NCBI GenBank assembly: GCA_021779665.1
Contig: JAJYAG010000029.1
Location: 1 to 47,035 of the forward strand
Length of the DNA stretch: 47,035 bases
Origin: Bacteroidota bacterium
GTDB taxonomy: Bacteria > Bacteroidota > Bacteroidia > Bacteroidales > JAAUTT01
Direction of reading: 5' to 3'
Part shown: positions 9,972 through 18,318 of the stretch, one piece after another
How the letters are laid out: every line of letters begins with the position of its first letter
How positions within the stretch are numbered: the stretch's first letter is position 1
Program-made: the position numbers and the translations under genes
Notes under the pieces: generated by a model
Told to the model about the DNA's origin: nothing
Database searches by the model: none
The model's input: only the letters and a program-made list of their open reading frames with translations

Positions 9972-11774
9972 TTACAAGGAATTAACATATTCAATCAATT
10001 CTTCTATTTCAGTTTTTTTGACCAATGAAGCGTCTCGTATCCCATGTTTGTACTTTACGAACACTTCGTTCAAACTGGCTGCTCTTCCGTTGAAGAGGTA
10101 AGGAGCAGTGCGCCAGACCTCGGTAAGAGTAGGTGTGTCCCAGCCGTTTTCGAATTCAATATCCTCTCCTATCCGATGCATTTGCAAATTGGTATGATAT
10201 TCACCGGAATGACAATGAATGCACCCCATTTGATTGAAAACAGCTTTACCTGCAATTGCTTTTGATGATAATTCCCCATTTACCAGGTAAGGACTTGGAA
10301 CGGGTTTAAGACTTCTCAGGTAATTATCAACACACTGGGCTTTTTCCTCTGGTATATCGTAAAATTGAATAAGCCTGAATCCCTTCCGAACCGCGAGTTC
10401 CGCACTGGCACGAATGCCCGAAATCATACTTGGAGGTGTTACATGCGTTAACAGCAGGCTTTTGCAATTTTTCGAATTACCTATTCCATCGTTCATTAAA
10501 TCCCAGTTCATACCATCAGTCCGAGCCTCACCGGGATGACAACCGCTGCACGATTGCCAGTTCTGAAAACAAAATGAAGCATCGTTGAAGTATTTTTCAC
10601 CTTTTTGTTCACTGGTTTCAATCCGGTTTTTCAGTAAGCCTATTGCTTGTAAAGATCTATTTTCCAAGTCGAGCATATTAATGGTGTCCGAAAAATAGGT
10701 TGGTATATAGGCTTTGTTCCCGTAAACAGCAAAATTCCGGGGTCCGTTGCCTTTAAGGGTAATACGTTCCCTTATTCCATATAAAAAATTGAGATCATAG
10801 GACAAGGTACTTTTATCATTGTAATTTTTGAACTTTTCGATGAACTTCTCCTTATCTATCACGCTGATTTGGTGAGTACCATACTGTGTAACCAGTATAT
10901 CCTTTTTGGTGCAGGCAACACCCCATAATCCCCCCGCTCCCATCTCGGGCTCATCGAGCAGAACGGCTCCTTCATACGACATTGCTGGAATGTTCACCAC
11001 GCTCATGGCGCTGGTATTCATCCATCCTTGCTGAATCTGGCTGGTCGGTACCTGAAACCGCCCCAGATTATGCACCACCAGCAAATATTCTCCGTTATCA
11101 GTGATGCACAGCGACTGAACAGCATTGCTCCCGTTGGCAAGTTTTATATCTTTGATTTTGATGAATTTTTCGATATCAATAACGGAAACACAAGCGGCTA
11201 CGGTGTCGACATTGGCTTGCTGGGCAGGCAGATAGTTTGCCACAAACAGGTATTTCTCATCCTTACTTACTGCAATGGCGCGTGGTTCGCGCAGTACATC
11301 CACAGTACGGGTAACCCTGTCGTTTTCACAATCTACTTCCGAAACAGTATTGCTGAACTGGTTGCAAACATAAATTTTACTGAAATCGCTGTTTGGAGTT
11401 GGTGCTGTTGCCCCGGATCCGGTTGGAAGTGAACAAATTTTTTCGGTTGTTTTTAAGTCAAAAACATGCAACATCCCACGTTGCTCAAAAGTGGTTACAA
11501 AAAGCCTGTTGTTGCTCACGGCAATACCCGTGGGAATCTCGTCAAATTGCCAGTTGTGGAGTTGCTTTGAAAAATCGGGGTTGTATAAAACAACAGACTT
11601 TGTTCCTTTTTGCGAAACAAAAACTCCATAACTGGCTGAAGCTTTGATGTCAGTTATAAATAAAGGAGTATCTGTATGCGGGACCGAATTATCCTTCGAC
11701 AGGTTAAATGATACCAATATCACTGAAAGCAATGGTATCAGAAGTCCCAGGATGTGTTTTTTATTTACTGTCAT
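9972..11774 (-). CDS. YVTN-type beta-propeller fused to di-heme MauG/cytochrome c peroxidase-like domain
   Basis: This 600-residue exported protein has an N-terminal membrane or signal segment (LGLLIPLLSVILVSF). A beta-propeller covers residues ~40-370, with repeats such as NNRLFVTTFEQRG, FSKIYVCNQFSNTVSEVD and DEKYLFVANYLP. The C-terminal di-heme domain has CSGCH at 409-413 and CIHCH at 518-522, and the MauG/CcpA-like tail TPTLTEVWRTAPYLFNGRA. Related proteins oxidise protein or small-molecule substrates through high-valent heme, or reduce peroxide; which applies here is not shown. It lies 51 bases downstream of the discoidin-tailed GH29 and 104 bases upstream of the heme/SUMF1 fusion gene, so all three are likely in one operon. 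Such redox genes are uncommon within a PUL. Confidence 0.87.
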   Translation of the reverse strand: MTVNKKHILGLLIPLLSVILVSFNLSKDNSVPHTDTPLFITDIKASASYGVFVSQKGTKSVVLYNPDFSKQLHNWQFDEIPTGIAVSNNRLFVTTFEQRGMLHVFDLKTTEKICSLPTGSGATAPTPNSDFSKIYVCNQFSNTVSEVDCENDRVTRTVDVLREPRAIAVSKDEKYLFVANYLPAQQANVDTVAACVSVIDIEKFIKIKDIKLANGSNAVQSLCITDNGEYLLVVHNLGRFQVPTSQIQQGWMNTSAMSVVNIPAMSYEGAVLLDEPEMGAGGLWGVACTKKDILVTQYGTHQISVIDKEKFIEKFKNYNDKSTLSYDLNFLYGIRERITLKGNGPRNFAVYGNKAYIPTYFSDTINMLDLENRSLQAIGLLKNRIETSEQKGEKYFNDASFCFQNWQSCSGCHPGEARTDGMNWDLMNDGIGNSKNCKSLLLTHVTPPSMISGIRASAELAVRKGFRLIQFYDIPEEKAQCVDNYLRSLKPVPSPYLVNGELSSKAIAGKAVFNQMGCIHCHSGEYHTNLQMHRIGEDIEFENGWDTPTLTEVWRTAPYLFNGRAASLNEVFVKYKHGIRDASLVKKTEIEELIEYVNSL

Positions 11775-11825
11775 TTTTAACGTTTGCGCTATTATTGCTG
11801 ACTCAAAATCCTCAGATTCAAAAAC

Positions 11826-13595
11826 TTATTTAACCGGTGGAAACAACTGAAACTCTTTGATTCCGGCCAGGTATTCGCGTTGGCTTATTACTAACCTAAA
11901 ATAGCGGGCTTTTACGGGGAATAACTCTTGTTCCCACTCGCCCATTTTTGTATCCTTCACCCAGCTTACCCACTGATTATTTTTCATGTATTGAATTTCG
12001 AAACTTAAAATCTTCGATTGGAGCAACACCCTTTCCGAGAGTTTTACGCGCCCTACGGTTTGCTCTTTCCCCAAATCTACTTCAAGCCAGCCACTGGTAT
12101 CAAAAATAGCTTTGATATCATCCTTGCTTCTGACATAATGAGTTGTGCTACCATAATACTTCTGAATATCAATATTTTCTCTACGCCCGGGCACCCAGAA
12201 TGTAGACATATCATCGTCGAATGCCGCTGTAGGATCGTGTAAAAACTGACCCACCGAACTTGATGCATTGGCCTTGTGGTTATAAGCAAAAGACCCGGTT
12301 GTCGAAAATGGCTTGATAATACCCAATTTAACTGCCGGCACACTGATTTTCAACTCGATGGTAGTGGCAATAGCTTGTCGCGCGTTGGCTGGCACAATGA
12401 TTTTAAGCCATTTCCTGTTTTGAATAACAGACAACTTCTCGCCATTCAATACCTTAGCATCTAAAACCTTAGCACCCAGTGGCGGTAATTTTACAGTATC
12501 ATTTAAAAACTTCAATACATGAAGAAAGACTGAGTTTCCATTATAAGTACAAAGTATATTTGGTGAGGGCGAATATGGCCCACCTTTGGTTTCATAAACT
12601 GATGTAGCGATTGGTTTCAGCCAGTTGCCAAATTCATTGAGACGAACCTGAAAATCTACCGGAATAACACCCAGGCTATCCGGCCCAACGTTGAGCAGAA
12701 GGTTTCCGTTGCCACCCACACACCGGAGTAATAAAGTTGCAGCTTCGTTAATAGGACGGGGAGTATCGTTGAAACGCCATGCCCACTGATGTCCAAGATT
12801 AGTGCAGGTTTCCCACGGAATGGCTCCATATCCGGCTACAAAACCCTCGGGTGTGGCATAATCGCCATTAGGACCAATGTAACTATGCGATTCATCGGTG
12901 TGTAAAACATCGAGGCGGTTATTTACAATTATCCCGGGTTGAAGTTTGTTGGCCAAATCATAAATAAGATGAGGCTTAACCGGCGACGGACCACCCTCAT
13001 AGTCAATCCACAACAAATCAATTTTTCCGTAATTACTAAGCAGTTCGCGAATTTGTTCGAGCACCCTTGCCTCAAAAATATCATTGGATTTCGGGTTTCT
13101 GCAATCTGGGTCTTTCCAATCGGCAGGCGAAAAATACCAGCATATGGGCATTTTTGCTTTATGAGCCGCATCGGCCAGCTCTTTGCAAACATCACGACCA
13201 AAAGGTGCTTTCACAATATTATAATCAGTGGTTTTGGTATTCCACATACAAAAGCCGTCGTGATGCTTTGCCGTAAACACCATGTACTTCATACCGGCAT
13301 TCCTGGCAATTTCAACCCATTGTTCGGCATTGAAATTTGAAGGATTAAAGCGTAAATAGAGCGAATCGTATTTTTGAGTTCCAAAATTTCCGCGCGACCA
13401 TGAAATTTCTTTTCCGATAAGCGAAACAGGTCCCCAGTGGATAAACATTCCGAAACGGGCTTCCTGCCACCATTGAAGTTTGGGCTGATTAAAATTGCGG
13501 TTAGCTGCCTCTCCGTTCTTTTGTGCATAGGAATAAAGAATGATGCACAAAAACATAGACAGAAATATTATCCTTTTGTAAAAATTAGGTATCAT
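11826..13595 (-). CDS. GH29 alpha-L-fucosidase with C-terminal discoidin (F5/8, CBM32-like) domain
   Basis: This secreted GH29 of about 589 residues uses the ATG at 13595, which begins a good signal peptide (MIPNFYKRIIFLSMFL...YSYAQ). The frame stays open to 13688 but that extension has no signal-like character. Catalytic segments are LQWWQEARFGMFIHWGP, KYMVFTAKHHDGFCMW and DLLWIDYEGG with probable nucleophile Asp198. The barrel ends with NLLLNVGPDSLG. Residues about 436-589 form a discoidin-type sugar-binding domain (DDDMSTFWVPG, WLEVDLGKEQTVGRVKLSE, ARYFRLVI). The start codon overlaps the stop of a 40-codon signal-peptide ORF (ATGA), an odd arrangement discussed separately. It differs clearly from the two other GH29-type proteins here, suggesting different fucosyl linkages. 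Confidence 0.93.
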   Translation of the reverse strand: MIPNFYKRIIFLSMFLCIILYSYAQKNGEAANRNFNQPKLQWWQEARFGMFIHWGPVSLIGKEISWSRGNFGTQKYDSLYLRFNPSNFNAEQWVEIARNAGMKYMVFTAKHHDGFCMWNTKTTDYNIVKAPFGRDVCKELADAAHKAKMPICWYFSPADWKDPDCRNPKSNDIFEARVLEQIRELLSNYGKIDLLWIDYEGGPSPVKPHLIYDLANKLQPGIIVNNRLDVLHTDESHSYIGPNGDYATPEGFVAGYGAIPWETCTNLGHQWAWRFNDTPRPINEAATLLLRCVGGNGNLLLNVGPDSLGVIPVDFQVRLNEFGNWLKPIATSVYETKGGPYSPSPNILCTYNGNSVFLHVLKFLNDTVKLPPLGAKVLDAKVLNGEKLSVIQNRKWLKIIVPANARQAIATTIELKISVPAVKLGIIKPFSTTGSFAYNHKANASSSVGQFLHDPTAAFDDDMSTFWVPGRRENIDIQKYYGSTTHYVRSKDDIKAIFDTSGWLEVDLGKEQTVGRVKLSERVLLQSKILSFEIQYMKNNQWVSWVKDTKMGEWEQELFPVKARYFRLVISQREYLAGIKEFQLFPPVK

Positions 13596-13714
13596 AAGGT
13601 ATGAGTTAGATAAAATTTGACATCGGGTCCAGGCATGTTTTGCTGAGCATTGGACACTATCCATGAGAAGGATAGCAGGACAATACATGCGAGGTAACTT
13701 TTATATTTTCTCAT
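13592..13714 (-). pseudogene. 40-codon signal-peptide ORF, probable 5' stub of a lost secreted gene
   Basis: An ATG at 13714 opens a 40-codon frame with a textbook signal peptide (MRKYKSYLACIVLLSF, then SWIVSNAQQ). It continues for about 17 residues (NMPGPDVKFYLTHTL) and ends at a TGA overlapping the GH29 start codon as ATGA. The mature part is too short to be a domain. Because the downstream GH29 has its own signal peptide, this looks like the beginning of a secreted protein whose remainder was deleted. A real small peptide or a translation-coupling leader for the GH29 is possible but less likely. Confidence 0.5.
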
Positions 13715-13739
13715 TTTTTATTTTTTAAGATTTACAAAC

Positions 13740-13928
13740 TCAGCCTGGCCATTGATCTGCAGAGTCAGGTGCATGATTGGGCAGCACGGTTGTTTGCTGT
13801 ACCGTTACTTTTGCCCTGTAGTTAGCGATCAGGTCAGCTTTCTGTACCTTTTCCTTCCATGCCGGAAACATGCCTTTGTTTATTAGTTGCTTTATCGATT
13901 TTATTATCCACAATAAATCGTTACTAAA
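13740..13928 (-). pseudogene. C-terminal remnant of an unidentified protein
   Basis: A 62-codon open frame after a TAG ends in TGA at 13740-13742. It has protein-like composition in its last ~45 residues (MFPAWKEKVQKADLIANY, then VTVQQTTVLPNHAPDSADQW). The only internal ATG is at 13871, and upstream sequence in this frame is full of stops. The ORF ends just 25 bases before the signal-peptide stub, which is normal operon spacing. I read it as the 3' end of a gene whose front is gone. The parent family was not recognised. Confidence 0.4.
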
Positions 13929-14243
13929 CTAACTCTTCCTAAACTTTAAAAATTGAACTATTCTGTCAATTCATTGCATAAACACGACAATCACAGTGTT
14001 AAGAGATTATTTTATCCCGTCGTGAATGATAATTTTTTATTTTAATGCCTGAAAACGAACAGGCAAACCTCCTATAATGAAAGATTGGCTGACAATAGCA
14101 AAAGTATTGGCCACCTCCCGTTTCGTAAAACCTTCTTCTTATTTCTTCTTACAAATTCTTACATAATCCACTATTTCCCATATGTTGGGCCGGGTTCATT
14201 CCGAAGTTAGCGACTGCCGGGCCCAGCTGGTATTTTCACTATT
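13929..14243. other. Intergenic stretch between GH16 and the gene-remnant scar
   Basis: These 315 bases contain stops in all minus-strand frames and no recognisable gene. A minus-strand TACTTTTG at 14099-14106 matches the Bacteroidota -7 consensus TAnnTTTG, but no clear -33 TTTG sits upstream, so a promoter is only weakly supported. A 5-bp stem (gcctg/caggc, about 14046-14063) lacks a T-tract and is not a convincing terminator. A longer imperfect dyad (tgggcc/ggccca) spans about 14188-14227. Confidence 0.4.
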
Positions 14244-15737
14244 TTATTGAATGATTATTTTCTTTGAAAAAACAGAGTGCCTGTCACTTACGCGCACAAG
14301 GTAAACTCCGGCATCATCAAACCTGACCGTGCTTTCGCCTCCAACAACTTGTTTAGTGCTGATTAGCGAACCTGTCGGATTAAAAACCTCAATCCTACAG
14401 TAAGTTCCTGATTTCACCATCAGGGTGTTTCCTCTTAAATGAATATCAGCAGGGACAGCCCTGATTTTTGGAGCCATGGTAGCAAGTCGTTCGTAGATTC
14501 GCACATAATCAACCTCCATTTGTGTTCCGTTTATAGCATCTGTTATTTCTCCAGCCCAGGGAATAATGGCTTCACTGAGGTAAACCGGTGCCGGGCTGAA
14601 GCAAAAATTATTCTTTATTCGGCGCATTGCCTTACCGTCGAAATAATAAATCAGCGAGTCCTCGCTCCATTGCAGACCATAAATATGAAATTCCTTACCC
14701 AGGTTCATTCCGGATTGAGAGGCATCGAAAGTGGCAATATCCACCCAGGTGGTTCCATTGAGATACTGCACTTTATAATTAGTTATTAAAGCATTCCAGA
14801 TTCCGTCGCTTTGCCAGCCATTTACAAACTGAATGCAACCAATGGTTTGGTTTGAAATAAATTCAAATTCGAGCCATTTTTCTCCGGCAACCTGCGACAC
14901 CCAATGTTTAACCAATCCACCATCAGCCACATTCTGAACTTCGTATCCGGCTCCATACACGCCACTGCTAGTGATTTTTGTCGACGGATCGCGCACGAAA
15001 TTCACCAGTCCGTTTACATCAGTATCTGCTGTTGGTGAGAGAACAGAAGGATATCCGGCAGCATTTACATTATAGATCCTGAATTCCTGAATGTGAAAAT
15101 GAGAGCCAAAAGTGGATGAAAAGCGAAAGCGTTTTGCAGTTACCGGGGTTTCGAGCTGGATATTAATATCGGGTTTTGCTGTGGAAAAGCTAAACGACTT
15201 GCTGGATGTGGGATGGGTGGATTTACCTGTAACCGGATCGGTAGTTACATCGGTCCAGTTATGCACATTGGTGGCCATTTCAGCAGGATAATGCCCCTCG
15301 TTGATGTCGATTTCAAACTTCTTTCCAATAGCAGGTGTGGTGCCGGTTGTCATGATCCAGAATGAATTGTTTGTTCCGGTTGCGGCAGCATATTTATACC
15401 GACACTCGAAATAACCATACTGAAACTTATTTTTAGTCCAGATACTTCCTGAAGTCCACTCCTGACCCCCTCGCGACTCCTTTTTATTGACAAGTTTCAG
15501 GGTACCATCGCTTACCACGGCATTTTCGCGCCAGCGGCTGCATAAAATCCAGGTTTGCGGTCCATTGACCGAATACCAGCTTGCATCGAGCTGCACATCA
15601 GGATAATCGAACTCGTCAGCCCACGAAAGTTTCCAGTTACCGGCACCACCGGGTAATATTGAAGTAGTTACCTGACCATAAGCATCGCAGGTAAAAACAG
15701 CCAAAACCATTAACACAAAACCAAAAGACCTCCTCAT
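14244..15737 (-). CDS. GH16 endo-glycanase with inserted discoidin-like domain and T9SS tail
   Basis: This 497-residue secreted enzyme has a signal peptide (MRRSFGFVLMVLAVFTCDAYG). The GH16 fold follows: KLSWADEFDYPD, ENAVVSDGTLKL, GSIWTKNKFQYGYFECRYKY, then the active site EIDINEG with Glu142 (nucleophile), Asp144 and Glu147 (acid/base). This E-x-D-x-x-E form is the beta-bulge type found in laminarinases, agarases and carrageenases. Residues ~190-345 interrupt the fold with a discoidin-like segment (VTAKRFRFSSTFGSHFHIQE, EKWLEFEFISNQTIG). GH16 resumes at KEFHIYGLQWSEDS and ends MEVDYVRIYE. The last ~65 residues resemble a type IX secretion sorting tail (CRIEVFNPTGSLI, GVYLVRVSD, FSKKIIIQ). 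It is the only T9SS cargo seen, so probably the surface or extracellular backbone-cutting enzyme. Confidence 0.88.
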   Translation of the reverse strand: MRRSFGFVLMVLAVFTCDAYGQVTTSILPGGAGNWKLSWADEFDYPDVQLDASWYSVNGPQTWILCSRWRENAVVSDGTLKLVNKKESRGGQEWTSGSIWTKNKFQYGYFECRYKYAAATGTNNSFWIMTTGTTPAIGKKFEIDINEGHYPAEMATNVHNWTDVTTDPVTGKSTHPTSSKSFSFSTAKPDINIQLETPVTAKRFRFSSTFGSHFHIQEFRIYNVNAAGYPSVLSPTADTDVNGLVNFVRDPSTKITSSGVYGAGYEVQNVADGGLVKHWVSQVAGEKWLEFEFISNQTIGCIQFVNGWQSDGIWNALITNYKVQYLNGTTWVDIATFDASQSGMNLGKEFHIYGLQWSEDSLIYYFDGKAMRRIKNNFCFSPAPVYLSEAIIPWAGEITDAINGTQMEVDYVRIYERLATMAPKIRAVPADIHLRGNTLMVKSGTYCRIEVFNPTGSLISTKQVVGGESTVRFDDAGVYLVRVSDRHSVFSKKIIIQ

Positions 15738-15741
15738 ATTG

Positions 15742-18303
15742 TTAAAGCTTTACGCTCCATGTTTCGCTCCAGGGGCTTTGCAAATCGTACTGCTCAACAG
15801 TGCTCATCCGCACATAATAGGTTACACCCGGTTTTAGACCTGGAATATAACAGGCAGCTCTGGAGGTAGTCTGAAAGATGTAAGTATCCTTCGAAAAATC
15901 GGGGGATTCAGAGTACTGGACTTTGTATAAATATTCGGTAGTATTACTGCTGTAACCGATGCTGATGCCATTTTGAAAGGCCCGTACGGCTTTTATCACA
16001 GGAGGAAATACTCCAAATGCAAGGTTTTCGGTATGAATTTCCGATTTACTTTCGCCAAAACCGTTGACAGCAACTAACTGAATTTTAATCCCGTTTCCAT
16101 TTTTATTCAATCCGGCAAGCTTCTTAACTTCTATAAAATTATCGATGGTAGTGACTGTTTCATTATTCAAATCCTGATCGCCAAAAAGCACCTTGTATTC
16201 AGTCGCCAGATTTACATGATCGAAAAGCACCCGTATTTTATCGCCGGTATTGAAAACTGCTTTGATCACAGGTTTTTCAGGTGCCTGGTAACAGATAGTT
16301 GTGTCCATCAGCGTGTAGTTGGTGGGACTGATCAGCGAAATTCTGCGGGCTGCCGGAGTTCCGGAAACAGGTAATGTCTTCACCAGCAAAGCGTCTCCAG
16401 GTTTTATAAGCGGGAGAATGCTTTCTGTTTTATTGAGCACCTCATTGTTTTTACCTAAATCCTCACATACCAGTTTATAGTCGCGTAAATTAAAGGCTGG
16501 CAAATCGAGTTTTGCACGTGGTTCCAGACTTACACTCAGGGGATTTCCGGTTTCCTTCACCAGCATCGATTTCAGAGGAGCAAATTCCTTTCGGATAACA
16601 TCATAGGCTCTTTTTTTGTTCCTGTAACCGTCCACTACACCCCAGTCGCGGTTTTGAGAAACCTTGCTGTCCCATGTCGGATCGGAAGACCGGTGAAAAC
16701 TGCGGTAATCGTTGTATGTCCATAGCGAGGCACCGAACAGGTAGGGCCGGCCACGAAATTCATTCAACATTTTTGAAAAATTGCCGGTAGCGGTGTTCAG
16801 ATCCTCACCAATGAGGCTTGACCCGCACTCGGAAATAAATATCATTTTACCGGGTTGATGTTCATGAACTTTATCGACATTACTTCCCCACCCGCCATAG
16901 GTATTGTAAGGAACAAAATCGCCAAACTGCGATGGATCTTCCTTTTGATTGTTGGCCATGTGCGAAACAAGAACCACCAGCCGTGAGTTATCAAGGCTGT
17001 CCTTCACAAATCTGATGGCTTTTTCGGCATACTCCATTACTTTGGGATTCCGCACTTTATCGCTGATTTCGTTTCCGACACACCAACCCACGATTGACGG
17101 GTGGTTAAAATGATTGTTTACCAGTTGCTTCATCCATGTTCTTGCCACAGGGTTGGCAGGGTCGGTTAAATTTGTAATTCCCCAGAGCGGTATTTCGGCA
17201 ATGATCAGCATCCCTTTCTCGTCGAGATAATCGTACACCTCTTTGGGTAAGGGCAGATGCGATAACCGGGTAATATTAACACCCAGCGATTTCATGTTAT
17301 CGATATCGCGCTTATAAACCTCTGCTGGCAAAGTGTTTCCGGTGAGACGATCGTCGGCCACCCAATTCATACCCATCGCCCTCACAGGTTCGCCGTTGAG
17401 TAAAAACTCTCCGTTTACAATTTCAGCTTTTCTGATTCCGAAGCGCTCCTCAGTTGCGTGAACCATTGCGTTGCCCTGTTTCAGCATCAGTTTCAACGTA
17501 TAGAGGTTCGGAAAATCGAAGTGCCATAATCTCACCTCTTTCTTTGCAAGGGAAATCTCAATTCCGGCTTTCTGATTGATGTCGCCTTTCAGTGCCACCG
17601 TTGTATTACCTTTTTTAATGACTGTACCGCCAAAACTCAATTCATAGTAAACCGATACATTATCCTTAGCCTTGCTGGCATTAAACAGCACTGTACTTAC
17701 TGAAATAGCGGCCGTACCCTTTTTCAGGTCGGGAATAGCAATTATATGGGCTGTTTCAATATAAACCGGATTATTCACAAAAAGGGTAACCGGTCGGCGT
17801 ATACCGCCCCAGCTCCAGTAAGCGCCACTGCGAAAAGTGTTATCGGCGCAGACTACAAGGATATTTTTAGCACCTCTTTTTAATTTTCCTGAGACATTGA
17901 TGTAGTTGGAAAAATACCCGCCTTTAATATTGGCAATTTGTTCACCATTGAGCCAGACTTTGTAATCGATCCCTACGGCTTCGAAGTTCAGACGTACCAC
18001 CTTGCCTTCAAGCTCCGAAGGGGTTTCAAAAGTTGTTCTGTACCACCCCTTCCCGATATAATTCGCATATTCGTTACGGATATCCCAGTTACCGGGTACA
18101 TTCATTTTATCCCATCCTGCATCGTTGAAGTTACCTGCGAACCAGTTCTGCTCTTCGCCTTTATTGTAATAATCGGCTTTGAAATTCCATGTTCCATCCA
18201 GTGAAATTTTTGTTTCGCCAGAAGCTGAATTTTCCGGATTATTTGCCAGAACGGTGCCGCTTAAAAAGAAAAACACCAAAAGAACCCATTGCAACTTTGT
18301 CAT
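15742..18303 (-). CDS. GH2 beta-galactosidase-like enzyme with C-terminal Fn3 domains
   Basis: This 853-residue secreted GH2 enzyme has a signal peptide (MTKLQWVLLVFFFLSGTVLA), a sugar-binding jelly roll (SLDGTWNFKADYY, YIGKGWYRTTFE), an Ig-like domain and a TIM barrel. The acid/base is Glu412 in GWCVGNEISD and the nucleophile is Glu492 in FISECGSS. After residue ~600, Fn3-like modules follow (EKPVIKAVFNTGDKIRVLF, PGVTYYVRMSTVEQYD). Retaining beta-galactosidase action is the family expectation, but beta-glucuronidase or beta-mannosidase action cannot be excluded. It is a paralog of the GH2 at 22573-25389, with the same order of domains. The GH16 gene begins 4 bases after its stop, a tight operon link. 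Confidence 0.9.
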   Translation of the reverse strand: MTKLQWVLLVFFFLSGTVLANNPENSASGETKISLDGTWNFKADYYNKGEEQNWFAGNFNDAGWDKMNVPGNWDIRNEYANYIGKGWYRTTFETPSELEGKVVRLNFEAVGIDYKVWLNGEQIANIKGGYFSNYINVSGKLKRGAKNILVVCADNTFRSGAYWSWGGIRRPVTLFVNNPVYIETAHIIAIPDLKKGTAAISVSTVLFNASKAKDNVSVYYELSFGGTVIKKGNTTVALKGDINQKAGIEISLAKKEVRLWHFDFPNLYTLKLMLKQGNAMVHATEERFGIRKAEIVNGEFLLNGEPVRAMGMNWVADDRLTGNTLPAEVYKRDIDNMKSLGVNITRLSHLPLPKEVYDYLDEKGMLIIAEIPLWGITNLTDPANPVARTWMKQLVNNHFNHPSIVGWCVGNEISDKVRNPKVMEYAEKAIRFVKDSLDNSRLVVLVSHMANNQKEDPSQFGDFVPYNTYGGWGSNVDKVHEHQPGKMIFISECGSSLIGEDLNTATGNFSKMLNEFRGRPYLFGASLWTYNDYRSFHRSSDPTWDSKVSQNRDWGVVDGYRNKKRAYDVIRKEFAPLKSMLVKETGNPLSVSLEPRAKLDLPAFNLRDYKLVCEDLGKNNEVLNKTESILPLIKPGDALLVKTLPVSGTPAARRISLISPTNYTLMDTTICYQAPEKPVIKAVFNTGDKIRVLFDHVNLATEYKVLFGDQDLNNETVTTIDNFIEVKKLAGLNKNGNGIKIQLVAVNGFGESKSEIHTENLAFGVFPPVIKAVRAFQNGISIGYSSNTTEYLYKVQYSESPDFSKDTYIFQTTSRAACYIPGLKPGVTYYVRMSTVEQYDLQSPWSETWSVKL

Positions 18304-18318
18304 ACTTATTTTTTTAAA

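Noticed and set aside
14046-14063. Terminator hairpin after GH16
   Set aside because: The stem is only 5 bp and has no T-tract on either strand.
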